From Albirhodobacter sp042466415 (GTDB lineage Bacteria > Pseudomonadota > Alphaproteobacteria > Rhodobacterales > Rhodobacteraceae): DNA of 64,000 nt. How positions within the stretch are numbered: position 1 is the stretch's first letter; each line of letters begins with the position of its first letter. The notes beneath the pieces were generated by a model. That model saw only the letters and a list, made by a program, of their open reading frames with translations. It was not told the origin of the DNA and ran no database searches. Where the stretch lies: contig NZ_JAXHCH010000002.1 of the NCBI RefSeq assembly GCF_042466415.1, positions 1,054,001 to 1,118,000 on the forward strand. Reading direction: 5' to 3'. The position numbers and the translations under genes were made by a program. Of the stretch, positions 25,962 to 35,897 are shown in pieces.

Positions 25962-26050
25962 ATACCTTTGCCAAAGCGCACAGAAATACCTTTAGAATCA
26001 AACGCATAAAGCATATTCTGCCAGAAACGTTCACTCCCGCGCCTAACGGG

Positions 26051-27511
26051 TCAGCGTGCGAGGGACAGCTCCGCCTTCAAACCGCCCAGACGCGCACTCT
26101 CGCCAAGCTTTAAAACGCCGCCGTGGCTTCGTGCAATATCGGCCGCGATCGAGAGACCGAGTCCGACCCCCTGCCCCTTATTTTGATTGCGCGACGGATC
26201 AAGCCGTGTGAACGGACGCAGCGCCGTCTCGCGCTGATCAGGCGCAATTCCCGGCCCGTTGTCCTCAATAATGATTCGCAAATGACGGTCCGATAGCGCC
26301 AAGCTGACCTCGGCATGCGTCCCGTACCGAACCGCATTCCCGATAAGGTTCTCAATCGCGCGCCGTAAACTCACCGGACGGAAGCTGGCTTGCGGCAATG
26401 CAGCATCCTCGTCTCCCTCCAACGCCTCCCCCGTCTCGCTATACCCTTCCGCGCCCAAAACAGATCGCAACACGACAGATTGCCCGCCGCGCGATGCGTC
26501 CTCGACAATATCGCGCACAAATTTCACCGGATCGCCAATTTGCGCCGGGCTGTCTTGCGCATCGCCCTGCATGAAGGCTAGGAACGCATCAATCTGCGTG
26601 CCCATCTCCGCGACATCACGCTCCATCGCCTCAACGTCTTCGTCGGGAGGCAACATCGACAACCCCAACCGCAACCGCGTTAGAGGTGTCCGCAAATCAT
26701 GACTGATACCCGATAGCATCAAGCTGCGCTGCTCGAAAAACCGCTCGATCCGCGCGCGCATCTCCAAAAATGCAGCCCCCGCCGCCCGAACTTCGGTCGC
26801 CCCTTGCGGGCGGTAGGGCAAGACCTGCCCCTTGCCGAACCCCTCCGCCGCATGGGCGAGACGCCGGATCGGACGCAGTTGATTGCGCAAGAAAATGAAC
26901 GCAATCAGTGTCATCAACAAACTCACCGCGACCATCAGCACCAAAAGCTGATGCGGGTTCGAGGCCGAGACGCGCAACCGGTCGAATTCGACCCGCATCG
27001 GGCCATGCGCCGTGCCGATCATCATTCGGACCGTCGACATATTCTCCAGATCAATGGTGGTGACATCGGCAACCTCTGCGCGCAAAGCCTCAATCACGAC
27101 TTTGCCAGACAGATCGTAAAAACGGCGCTGATCTATCGGCGCAGGCTCATCGTTGCGCGCGCCCGCAGTGTCCCACGCGCGCCCCTCATCAATCGCAGGG
27201 TTCGGACCGACGATCACATCTGCGAAGGCGGCATCTGCCGGCAGATCGACGCTCAATCCAAGCGGCCGCGCAATCACATCCGCGGCTTGTTGCGCTACCT
27301 CCAAATCAGGGGCGCTTTCCACCACTTCGATCAGAAAGTTGATCTCGCGCAGCATTGTATCGGTCATCTGTTCGGTGACGCGCTCAAAATGGCGCTGGAT
27401 AAAGACGACCGAGACGACGATCTGAACCGTCACGATCGGCAAAATCAGGATCAGCGCCGCGCGCCCGTAGAGGCCGCGTGGCATCAAACGTTTGATCCAA
27501 CTCCAATTCAT
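26051..27511 (-). CDS. EnvZ-like sensor histidine kinase
   Basis: A 486-residue inner-membrane kinase. Membrane helices at about residues 16-36 and 185-207 enclose a periplasmic sensor of about 145 residues, then a HAMP domain (RNQLRPIRRLAHAAEGFG). The DHp domain has the phospho-accepting His in GISHDLRTPLTRLRL. The ATPase has NLIGNAVRYG, DNGPGIA and GVGLGLSIA. Class and length resemble EnvZ. No response-regulator gene is adjacent, so the partner must be elsewhere. The gene diverges from an MBL hydrolase with its start 58 bases away. Confidence 0.94.
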   Translation of the reverse strand: MNWSWIKRLMPRGLYGRAALILILPIVTVQIVVSVVFIQRHFERVTEQMTDTMLREINFLIEVVESAPDLEVAQQAADVIARPLGLSVDLPADAAFADVIVGPNPAIDEGRAWDTAGARNDEPAPIDQRRFYDLSGKVVIEALRAEVADVTTIDLENMSTVRMMIGTAHGPMRVEFDRLRVSASNPHQLLVLMVAVSLLMTLIAFIFLRNQLRPIRRLAHAAEGFGKGQVLPYRPQGATEVRAAGAAFLEMRARIERFFEQRSLMLSGISHDLRTPLTRLRLGLSMLPPDEDVEAMERDVAEMGTQIDAFLAFMQGDAQDSPAQIGDPVKFVRDIVEDASRGGQSVVLRSVLGAEGYSETGEALEGDEDAALPQASFRPVSLRRAIENLIGNAVRYGTHAEVSLALSDRHLRIIIEDNGPGIAPDQRETALRPFTRLDPSRNQNKGQGVGLGLSIAADIARSHGGVLKLGESARLGGLKAELSLAR

Positions 27512-27569
27512 GGCAAACCCTTTCGAAGATGCGGAACCCTATCTACGGGGGCCTGAGGAGAAAAGCAAA

Positions 27570-28487
27570 ATGACGACACAGATTGATGAGCTGGCGGACG
27601 GGCTGATCCGGCTTCGCGCGCCAAATGCCGGCCCGATGACATTCTCGGGCACCAACAGCTATCTGATCGGTCGCGGGTCGGGCAGCAAACTTGCGCTGAT
27701 TGATCCCGGGCCAGAGATCACCTCTCCTGCTGGCAAATTGCATTTTAATGCAATTCTCGGCGCACTACATGCACATGAACGCATCAGCCATATTTTTGTC
27801 ACCCACGCTCACCGCGATCACTCGCCGCTCGCCCGCCCCCTGGCCGAGGCGACCGGCGCGGAGATCTTCGCGTTCGGCAATGCCAAAGCCGGTCGATCGG
27901 CTACAATGAGGATGCTTGCAACGCAGGCCGACCATATCGACATCGGCGGCGGTGAAGGTGTTGATCACGCGTTCGAACCCGATGTCGTCATGGCCGACGG
28001 TGCGCATATCGCGTCCGACGGCTGGGGCCTGACGGCGCTGCATACGCCCGGTCATTTCTGCAACCACCTGTGCTTTGCATGGAATGGCGCGATATTTTCA
28101 GGCGATCACGTCATGGGGTGGTCTTCGACGCTGATCTCGCCCCCCGATGGCGACCTCGCCGACTATTATTCCTCTCTCGATAAAATCGAAGCGCTCTCGC
28201 CTGTCATACTCTATCCAGGGCACGGCGATCCCGTTGACGCGCCGGTTGCGCTGATCCGCAAACAGCGCGCCCATCGCGAAACCCGAACGAGGCAGATTCT
28301 AGCCGCGCTACAAGACGGCCCCGCGACCGCCGAGTTGCTCGCAAAGCGGCTATATGCGGAGATTCCCCCACAAATTCTCGCCGCGGCCACGCGAAACACC
28401 TTAGCGCATCTCATTGATCTGGCACTTAAAAACAAAATATCACATCAAAAACCCCTGCATTTATTGACTGAATTTCAACTGACATAA
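27570..28487 (+). CDS. MBL-fold metallo-hydrolase (LACTB2-like)
   Basis: About 305 residues. The metal site motif THAHRDHSPL (HxHxDH) and the later GHFCNHLCF and YPGHGDP blocks are those of metallo-beta-lactamase-fold hydrolases. The C-terminal 70 residues form a winged-helix-like tail, as in the LACTB2/SNM1-related group. The start at 27570 is chosen for GAGGAG nine bases upstream; an ATG at 27510 overlaps the divergent kinase start and has no such site. Substrate unknown. It is the last gene before tRNA-Asn. Confidence 0.88.
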   Translation: MTTQIDELADGLIRLRAPNAGPMTFSGTNSYLIGRGSGSKLALIDPGPEITSPAGKLHFNAILGALHAHERISHIFVTHAHRDHSPLARPLAEATGAEIFAFGNAKAGRSATMRMLATQADHIDIGGGEGVDHAFEPDVVMADGAHIASDGWGLTALHTPGHFCNHLCFAWNGAIFSGDHVMGWSSTLISPPDGDLADYYSSLDKIEALSPVILYPGHGDPVDAPVALIRKQRAHRETRTRQILAALQDGPATAELLAKRLYAEIPPQILAAATRNTLAHLIDLALKNKISHQKPLHLLTEFQLT

Positions 28488-28556
28488 ATTTCTGCAAAAA
28501 ATCTCAAATAACCCTCTTGCGGCCCCCAAACACCATAGCTATACACCCCCTTGTGT

Positions 28557-28631
28557 TCCGGCGTAGCTCAGCGGTAGAGCAGTTGACTGTTAATCAATTG
28601 GTCGTAGGTTCGATCCCTACCGCCGGAGCCA
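28557..28631 (+). tRNA. tRNA-Asn (anticodon GTT)
   Basis: A 75-nt cloverleaf with acceptor TCCGGCG/CGCCGGA, discriminator G and encoded CCA. The anticodon loop CTGTTAA gives GTT. An integrase gene lies 121 bases downstream, so this is the likely integration target of the accessory region. Confidence 0.97.
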
Positions 28632-28650
28632 ATTCCCCTTAAGTCTCTGT

Positions 28651-28731
28651 CGAGCCTGTGGAATTGGCATTTCAGCCTCGGCTGATACACATGCGTGATA
28701 CACAAACGGTTATTTTTGCACGGTTTTTTGG
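28651..28731 (+). repeat. 81-bp direct repeat, copy 1
   Basis: The segment between tRNA-Asn and the integrase recurs in the same orientation at 56769-56849 with about eight mismatches in 81 bases. It may hold integrase binding sites. A perfect 9-base inverted repeat, GCCAATTCC at 28628-28636 and GGAATTGGC at 28660-28668, overlaps its left end. Confidence 0.75.
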
Positions 28732-28752
28732 GCGCTCTTACAGGAGTTACCT

Positions 28753-30113
28753 ATGGCCCTTGCCGCTCATACCGTCCGACGCAGCGCTATGTATTATTGG
28801 CGCCGTCGTTCCCCCGCTGCACTCGGTGGAAAGACAATTCTCATAAGCCTCCAAACCCCTGACCCGAACACCGCAGCGCTGATGACGGCCGAGAGCGCGC
28901 GGGCGTTCCAAGACATGATTGAGGGCCGCTGCGATCACGCGGGCACAGTTGATCGGCTTCGGGTGGTGATCCAAGCTGAACTGGGCCAGCCCCTGCCCTT
29001 CCGTCGCCCGCCACAGGCAAAGCCACAGCCTAAACCGGACGCGCAGCCGACCGTTGAGGTCTATTCGACCTCGATCAAGGCCATTGCCGCCCGTCTCATG
29101 GCGCAAAAGCGCAAGGCTGGTATGTCCGAGGCAATGATTGCACAAATGACCAAGGTCTTTGATCTCTTCCGCGAGATCACTGGCGTTCAGGACATGCGCT
29201 TGCTGCGCCAGCACCATCTGGCGGCCTTCGTCGATGTTATGGAGCAATTGCCGCAAAGCTATCGCAAATCGCCCAAGGACCGGAACAAGCCGATCCGCCA
29301 GATCGTTGCAGACGCCAAAGGGCCTGAGGTCAGGCGCTTGTCGGTCACAACAATCAACTGCAATCTGGATTACCTCGGCCAGCTGTTCACCAAAGCGCGG
29401 GCCGAAGGCGTGCCATCCGTCGGCAATCTGGACCTCGGCGCGCTGCGCCAGCGCAAAACGCTGCGCGAGCGTGACGAACGGCCCGCCTTTACCGCGCAGG
29501 ATGTGCAAAAGCTGTTCGCCCATCCCGTCTGGCACGGGTGGAAGGATAAGATCCGTTGGCAGGAGCCGGGATTGCGGCTAATGCAAGATGGCTTATACTC
29601 GGCCCCGCTGATCGCCGCGCTGACGGGCGCGCGGCGCGAGGAAATCGCAGCCCTCAAAGCCGCCGAGATCACAGTGATCGACGGCCTGTCCGCCCTGATT
29701 ATCGCGCCGAACGCCAATCGCGGCCTCAAGTCGCTTACGGCCAAACGCGATCTGCCCCTGCATCCGCAGCTGGTGGATCTCGGGCTCATTGACCACGCCG
29801 CCCGCCAGATCGCCCGACACGGACCGCAAGCGGACCTCTTCCCCGACCTGCGGCCCCGCGAAGGCTCGAGGTTTGGAGGTCAGCGCGACTACCGGTTCCG
29901 GAAGGTGGTGCAGACCCAGCTCGACGGTAATCCGGATGGCAAGGTCTTCCACAGCTTGAGGCATTACACGGCCACGCAGCTTGGCCGGATACCCAACCTG
30001 TCCGAGGCCGTCCGAAAGGACATCATGGGCCGATCACCTCGGAGCGCTACACCGAGACAACGCCGCTGGCGCAAAAAAGCGGCAGACGCTCGCTGATTTT
30101 AAGGTTCAGCTAA
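28753..30113 (+). pseudogene. Tyrosine integrase, frameshifted before the catalytic Tyr
   Basis: A phage-type integrase of about 450 residues. The core-binding region and most of the catalytic domain are intact: TGARREEIAAL (first Arg) and FHSLRHYTATQL (HxLR). After VRKDIMG the frame breaks: the uninterrupted frame reads RSPRSATPRQRR to a stop at 30096. The expected ITSERYTETTPLAQK, with the nucleophilic Tyr at 30048-30050, is in a different frame ending at 30113. A small net deletion around 30028-30033 would explain this. Without the Tyr the protein cannot cut DNA. A sequencing error is the alternative explanation. Confidence 0.85.
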
Positions 30114-30290
30114 ATATCCATTCGGATCAGCGACGGTCGAAAAATGGCGGGGTTCTGCCGCCGCTTTCATTCCTGCTTGAGAAGATCGCGTAAAATGCGT
30201 TCTCCATTTTCGCATTCCCTGGATGCCACGTTGCAGCCTCATTTTTTGGCCCCCGCGCAAGAATAGCCATGCACGCTTGAGTGCTCTGGC

Positions 30291-31451
30291 TTATGCCTGA
30301 TGAACGATTTTCTGATTATGTTCGGGGGCCTCAAGCTGAAGGTGGTTGTCCTCAAGCACAAGAATATTTTCAGCGCCGATAATATCGCTCTTCGTCTTAT
30401 AGCCAATGACACTCTCGACTGACATGTCCAGATTACGGGCCAGAATCATTGTTTCTTCGGATGAGAAATTCGTCAGCCCGCGGGCAATTTCGTCGCCGTC
30501 TTCGTTATACACGTGCAGCACATCGCCCTTCATGAAATCGCCTTGAATCGAGATAATATCCATTCGACGTATCCCGCGTTTGTCTTTTGCGATGCCTTCC
30601 GCAATATCATTGGAGACGACGAGTGTACCGGAGACCTGCAACCGGTTGCTAAGCCAAACTTTCAATGGCGAGGCGGTTTCACCACGCACAAGACAGCGCG
30701 TGAAGCGTCGCTCGTTATTGAGGACGGAAGATACGGGCCGTTCAATGATGCCCTCAGCGATAATCGTCTCGACGCCAGCATTTTGCGCCATATTCGCCGC
30801 ATGCATTTTTGTGAGCATACCACCGCTGCCCAATGCGCTAATACCCGTCGTTGACTCCAGATGCTCGCTCACATCCTCGATCTCATGAATGAAAGTTGCG
30901 TCCGGATCTGATGGGTCCCGATCATATAGGCCCTCGACACTGGTCAGAATAATCAGTTCATCCGCCTCGACCATTTGGGCCACTTTGGCCGACAAGCGGT
31001 CATTGTCACCCACACGCAGCTCACGGGTCGTGATGGAATCGTTCTCGTTGATGATCGGCATAATGTTGTTTTCGAACAATCTCAGCATCGTGTTTTTGAT
31101 GTTCAGAAAGCGGCGGCGGTCTTCCATATCCTCGACCGTCACAAGCATCTGTGCGACGTCGAGATCATATTCTGACGCGACCTGACGATAGGCATTCATC
31201 AACAACGGCTGACCGCAGGCGGCGGCGGCCTGCTTATCCAAAACGCCTGCGTCCTCGGGGCGTTTTCCAATCATATTCAAGCCCAGAGCAACTGAACCCG
31301 ACGACGTCAAAATAATATTATGCCCTTCTCTCTGAAGCTGCGCGAGATCGCTCAAAAGGCCGTTGATGAAAGCATAGCGCAGCGTGAGATTTTCACTATT
31401 GGCGAGCAGGCTCGATCCAATTTTGATAACGATCTTTTTCTTCGTCGACAT
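30291..31451 (-). CDS. proB: Glutamate 5-kinase
   Basis: A 386-residue kinase phosphorylating glutamate to glutamyl-5-phosphate, the committed and feedback-controlled step of proline synthesis. The N-terminal amino-acid-kinase domain starts KKIVIKIGSSLLANSEN. Further blocks are SSGSVALGLNMIG, NENDSITTRELRVGDNDRLSA and GSGGMLTKMHAA. A C-terminal PUA domain covers about residues 285-370. It diverges from proC-proA with about 270 bases between the starts, forming a dedicated second proline cassette inside the accessory region. Confidence 0.95.
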   Translation of the reverse strand: MSTKKKIVIKIGSSLLANSENLTLRYAFINGLLSDLAQLQREGHNIILTSSGSVALGLNMIGKRPEDAGVLDKQAAAACGQPLLMNAYRQVASEYDLDVAQMLVTVEDMEDRRRFLNIKNTMLRLFENNIMPIINENDSITTRELRVGDNDRLSAKVAQMVEADELIILTSVEGLYDRDPSDPDATFIHEIEDVSEHLESTTGISALGSGGMLTKMHAANMAQNAGVETIIAEGIIERPVSSVLNNERRFTRCLVRGETASPLKVWLSNRLQVSGTLVVSNDIAEGIAKDKRGIRRMDIISIQGDFMKGDVLHVYNEDGDEIARGLTNFSSEETMILARNLDMSVESVIGYKTKSDIIGAENILVLEDNHLQLEAPEHNQKIVHQA

Positions 31452-31724
31452 GTGGCATCTCCGGTATCTAATTGTTTTAAGAGGAAAAATACTAACGATT
31501 TGCGTCTTGGGACGCCGCCGTATAGCAATACCTCATTCAGGCGGTTGGGTAACGTATAACACGTAGCCCCTAAGCGGATGCAAACAGGTTGCTGCAATGC
31601 AGCGCCATTTCCTGCGCAATCGCTCGGCATAAGGCCGATAAAATTCACCGGTTAATCCAACGTCCTTTCGGATGGGTGTGCAATACGATGCGTGCGGATT
31701 TTTCCGAAGATAGGGAGTTCGACA
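31452..31724. promoter_or_regulatory. Shared upstream region of proB and proC-proA
   Basis: This AT-richer 273-base region separates the two divergent proline genes and must hold both promoters. I could not assign a clear operator. Short frames inside it look non-coding. Confidence 0.5.
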
Positions 31725-32504
31725 TTGAAGATACTTTTGATCGGTTGCGGCAAGATGGGCGGGGCGATGTTGCGCCAATGGGTTCGTCACGATGGCAATC
31801 AATTTACCGTCGCGGACCCCGCGGCCACAGACCTGCCAGAGGGCATAACGCATGTTACGGAAGCATCATCGCTCGCGTCTGAAGAATTCGATGTAATTGT
31901 CATCGCGATCAAACCCCAGATGATCGCCGACCTCCTCCCTGCCTATAGTCCCGCGTTAAACCCTGGCGGGTGTTTCGTCTCGATTGCGGCAGGGTGCAGC
32001 ATTGCCACGTTGGAAGGGATCGTCGGCGAAACCGCGATTATCCGCGTCATGCCCAATCTGGCGGCCATGGTCGGGATGGGGGTTTCGGGGCTCTATGCAA
32101 ACCACGCATGCACCCAACAGCAGGTGAACGAGGTCACCGCGTTCATCGCCCAGACAGGCCGCTGCGTTCCGCTTGCCAGCGAGGATGAAATCGACCGCCT
32201 CACAGCGGTGAGCGGAAGCGGGCCGGGTTATGTGTTCGAAATCATGCGGAGCTATGTTGAGGCGGCCAAGCGCTTGGGTTTCGACGAGGAGACGTCCCGC
32301 GCGCTGGTGTTTGATACCATCTCCGGCACGGTGGAAACCGCCCGACAATCAGATGCCTCGCTGGAGGAGTTGCGAAACTCGGTGACCAGTAAAAACGGCA
32401 CGACACAGGCGGGATTGGACGAGCTGCGCCGCAACGGGCAACTCGACTCCCTTTTGAATGACACCGTGCAGGCCGCATATCACCGCGCCGCCGAATTGAA
32501 ATAA
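31725..32504 (+). CDS. proC: Pyrroline-5-carboxylate reductase
   Basis: A 259-residue enzyme completing proline synthesis by reducing pyrroline-5-carboxylate. The Rossmann motif is LLIGCGKMGGAML. The signature block runs from LTAVSGSGPGYVF through the DAS and TSKNGTTQAGLDEL segments. The start is placed at a TTG (31725) because AGGGAG lies seven bases upstream and the family begins at KILLIG; an ATG at 31692 would add 11 unusual residues. It is followed after 34 bases by proA2. Confidence 0.94.
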   Translation: MKILLIGCGKMGGAMLRQWVRHDGNQFTVADPAATDLPEGITHVTEASSLASEEFDVIVIAIKPQMIADLLPAYSPALNPGGCFVSIAAGCSIATLEGIVGETAIIRVMPNLAAMVGMGVSGLYANHACTQQQVNEVTAFIAQTGRCVPLASEDEIDRLTAVSGSGPGYVFEIMRSYVEAAKRLGFDEETSRALVFDTISGTVETARQSDASLEELRNSVTSKNGTTQAGLDELRRNGQLDSLLNDTVQAAYHRAAELK

Positions 32505-32538
32505 ATGCCGCGCCGCAAGGCCAGCGAACAGGAGACAC

Positions 32539-33828
32539 ATGATGATCGATATGGGCACGGCGACAGAGGCCGACACAAACCAGAGCGACCTCGCAACCGT
32601 TATTGCGACCCTTGGGAAACGCGCCAAAGCCGCGGCGCAAACGCTTGCCTTGGCGACGGCTGAACAGCGCAATAAGGCTTTGAGCGAAGCGGCAAAAGAA
32701 TTGCGCGCACGCACGAGCGAGATTGTGGCTGCGAACGCCACTGACTTGGATGGCGTCAGTGGGAAGGATGCCGCGTTTATTGATCGCCTCACCCTGACTG
32801 AGGACCGCGTGGCTGCCATGGCGGACGCCGTCGACGCCATTGCAAACCAATCCGATCCGCTGGGCCGCACCCTCGCAAGTTTCGATCGCCCCAACGGCTT
32901 GAAGATCGAGCGCGTGAGTGTACCGATCGGTGTCATTGCTATGATCTATGAATCGCGACCCAACGTCGGCTCGGATGCGGGTGCGCTTTGCGTGAAATCC
33001 GGAAATGCGATCATTCTGCGCGGCGGCTCTGAAAGCCTGCACTCCTAGCGCGTTATGGTTGCGTGTTTGGTCGCGGGCCTCAAGGCCGCGGGCCTGCCTG
33101 AGGATGCCGTGCAATTGGTCGATACCCGCGATCGTGACGCCGTTAAACTGCTGTTGCAAAGCACAGACACTGTTGATCTGGCCATCCCAAGGGGGGGGCG
33201 CGGATTGGTCTCTTTGGTCCAAAGAGAGGCCCGCGCGCCCACATTGCTGCATCTGGATGGTAACAATCATAGTTACATCCATGAAAGCGCGGATGTGGAA
33301 AAAGCCGTGGGTATCGTCCGGAATGCGAAAATGCGCCGGACGGGGATCTGTGGGGCGACTGAATGTGTTGTCATCGACCGTAAGATTGCGGCACGGGTGT
33401 TGCCGCTCTTGGTGGCAAGCCTCGGGGATTGTGAGCTGCGCGGTGACGCAGAAGCACAAAGTATCGTGCCGAGCATCAATGCCGCGACTGACGAAGATTG
33501 GGACACAGAATATCTGAGCAATATCATATCCGTAAAGATTGTAGGTGACTTGCGCGAGGCCATCGCATTCGTGCAAGACCATTCGTCAGGTCATACGGAC
33601 GCGATTATTTCCGAGGATATGGCGGCGGCAAAATGCTTTATGTCGGCCATCGATTCAGCCGTCGTGATGCACAACGCGTCAACCCAATTTGCGGATGGCG
33701 GCGAGTTTGGCATGGGGGCGGAAATTGGCATTGCCACAGGTAAAATGCACGCACGCGGCCCGGTCGGGGCGGAGCAATTGACAAGCTTCAAGTATCTCGT
33801 CTTTGGAAACGGTCAGCAACGACCCTAA
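32539..33828 (+). pseudogene. proA: Second proA copy, interrupted by an in-frame amber codon
   Basis: A gamma-glutamyl phosphate reductase gene collinear with the intact proA along its whole length. Codon 170 (33046-33048) is TAG, in GGSESLHS-stop-RVMVAC; the intact copy has FNSSRAIHAC at this place, so a single-base TCG-to-TAG change would suffice. The same frame then continues through the catalytic Cys (RRTGICGATECVV) to a normal end at 33828. An ATG at 33055 could give only the C-terminal half. The rest is undamaged, so the nonsense change is recent, or the stop is suppressed, or it is a sequence error. Confidence 0.88.
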
Positions 33829-34619
33829 ACGCGGCAGACACCCCTACATGCGCGGGCTCACAGCCAAGATGTTGGCAACTCTCGCGACTAGAGCACTGCA
33901 AGCTTCGGGCTAGAGCGCGCGATCATTTGTGTCGACCAGCCACAAACATCGTCTCGTCCACGTTCTGCGGGCACGCGCCGACGTCTTGAAAGGCAAGCAC
34001 TCCCTCGCGAGCCGCGAAGGGCACAGTGATCGGCGCGGTGTGCGAATGGTCGTGAGTAAGCCGCGCTACGGCCTTGGCCGGCTCACGAAAAGCGGCGGCA
34101 CGCGGCGCGCGGCGCGCCGAGCTTGGCTGCAACGCGGCAGTATGTGACTTGATGTCTTGTCAATGTCGGGTGGACGATATGAGGTGGATCGGGCGATCCG
34201 GCATGGCGGCACCAGCCCTACCTGCCATTCGGGCATCGCGCCCTGCTTGGACCAGAGGCCGGATCGCGGGCGAGAAAAGGCCGCTCACGCCTACCTACGT
34301 CTGCGCAGCTGAGGTTTAGCTGGGCCCCTAGGCTGTGATCTCGTGGGGAGGAAGCTGGTCGATGCCATGGCGTCAGGCCAGATCATGAAGCGCGGATCGG
34401 ATCTTGTGAGAAAGGTCCCCGAGCGTCGGCGTTGCAAGCTGCCCGAAGGCACACTTACATCCCGCAACCGGTGATGACGGGTGCCGCCTAAGCTTGGATC
34501 ACAATTCCACCGGCCTCACCGCTTTCGCGCGCCGCCTCCCGCCTCGATCCGCCAGATCGTACATGAGGGGGGGCACCTATCGGTCTGGGGGTGAGCGCCT
34601 ATCGCACGCCCGCGTGGAG
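33829..34619. other. Gene-free stretch before IS3
   Basis: About 790 bases with no frame I can support on either strand. The compositional pattern and the flanking insertion sequence suggest decayed mobile-element debris; no recognisable transposase segment could be read. Confidence 0.45.
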
Positions 34620-34680
34620 TGCCCCCACTGAAGTGGTCCACCAACTGGGATAGTATAATCCCATTTCAGGAGGACTAGAG

Positions 34681-34980
34681 ATGGCTGGAAAGAGAGACAA
34701 GCCCGAAGAGATCGTGCTGAAGCTGCGGCAGGTTGAAGTGTTGCAGGGGCAAGGCAGCTCGCTTGCCGATGCCGTGCGTCAGATTGGCGTGACGCAGCCG
34801 ACCTACTATCGATGGCGCAAAGAGTATGGTGGCATGAGCCGGGATCAGCTCAAACGGCTGAAAGAGTTGGAGACCGAGAATACCCGGCTGAGGCGCGCCG
34901 TGTCGGATCTGACGCTGGACAAGATGATCCTGACCGAGGCCGCCCGGGGAACCGAAGGTCCGCGTCAGCGAAACTTCTAA
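34681..34980 (+). CDS. IS3-family transposase OrfA
   Basis: A 99-residue protein with the helix-turn-helix of the IS3/IS407 group (LADAVRQIGVTQPTYYRWRK) and a leucine-zipper-like LKELETENTRLRRAVSDL that mediates dimerisation with the OrfAB fusion. AGGAGG lies just upstream of the ATG. orfB follows in the -1 frame, as expected for programmed frameshifting in this family. Confidence 0.93.
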   Translation: MAGKRDKPEEIVLKLRQVEVLQGQGSSLADAVRQIGVTQPTYYRWRKEYGGMSRDQLKRLKELETENTRLRRAVSDLTLDKMILTEAARGTEGPRQRNF

Positions 34981-35868
34981 GCCCTTCCCGCCGTCGTCGA
35001 TGTATCGACCATGTGCGGCAAACTCTCAGCGTATCAGAGCGCCGAGTTTGCCGCACCTTGGGACAGCATCGCTCGACCCAGCGCAAGGTGCCCATCAGTC
35101 TGCCCGACGAAGAACGGCTGACCGAGGACATCATCGCGCTGGCGCGAGAGTTCGGACGCTATGGGTATCGCATGATCACTGGAATGCTGAACAACAGCGG
35201 CTGGCATGTGAACCATAAAAGGGTCGAACGGATCTGGCGGCGGGAGGGGCTGAAAGTCCCGCAAAAACAACCTAAGAAGTGTCGGCTTTGGCTGAATGAC
35301 GGTTCTTGCGTGCGGCTGCGGCCGGAGCGTCCGAACCATGTCTGGTCCTACGACTTCGTCCAAGACCGAACCCATGACGGGCGGATCTTCCGCACGCTAA
35401 ATATCATCGATGCGCTGCCTGGCAGGCTTTTGCGCAGCAAATGCCGAGAGGGAGTTCACGAAGGAGGCTCTGGTGATCCGTGTCAAACGCAAGCTGAATT
35501 CTACAGACGTGGTCGACGCATTGACCGACCTGTTCATTCTCCGCGGACCGCCGGAATACATAAGGTCCGACAATGGCGCCGAATTTATCGCCAAGAAGGT
35601 GAGGGCATGGATCGGAGCTGTAGGCGCGAAAACCGCCTTCATCGCGCCGGGTTCACCATGGGAAAACGGCTATTGCGAGAGCTTCAACGCACGGTTCCGG
35701 GACGAACTTTTGAACGGCGAGGTCTTCACCACATTGCGCGAGGCCCAGGTCCTGATCGAGAGATGGCGTCGTCACTACAACACCGTCAGACCTCACAGCG
35801 CCTTAGGGTACCGTCCGCCAGCGCCCAAAAGCATCGTCCCGATAGACCAGAGGCCGACCATGCACTAA
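34974..35868 (+). pseudogene. IS3-family transposase OrfB, frame broken
   Basis: The DDE integrase-core part of the transposase. The first portion reads to RTLNIID; the remainder, starting at REFTKEALVIRVKRKLNS, is in another frame, ending with the GYRPPAPKSIVP block. About 40 extra bases between GAT and GAGTTCACG (35409-35450) cause the shift. All catalytic residues are present across the two frames: WSYDF, IRSDNGAEF and ENGYCESFNARF. Loss of function is recent. Confidence 0.87.
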
Positions 35869-35897
35869 CATTCAAACTGGACCACTCGGTGGGGGCA

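Larger units (their letters stand above)
34620..35897 (+). mobile_element. IS3-family insertion sequence, damaged
   Basis: About 1.28 kb bounded by imperfect terminal inverted repeats: TGCCCCCACTGAAGTGGTCC at the left, and at the right the inverse of TGCCCCCACCGAGTGGTCCA. It holds orfA and a -1-frame orfB. No clear target duplication can be seen. orfB carries an insertion that breaks the frame, so the element is probably not autonomous. Confidence 0.88.

Noticed and set aside
33046..33048. TAG in proA2 as pyrrolysine or programmed readthrough
   Set aside because: The intact homolog has Ser here, the site is not catalytic, and no readthrough context or pyrrolysine gene is visible. A nonsense mutation is simpler.
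32242..33582. 446-codon frame antisense to proC-proA2
   Set aside because: It overlaps genes with clear motifs and reads as composition noise.
33829..34619. Small frames on both strands in the gap before IS3
   Set aside because: None has a ribosome-binding site with a recognisable motif, and they overlap one another.
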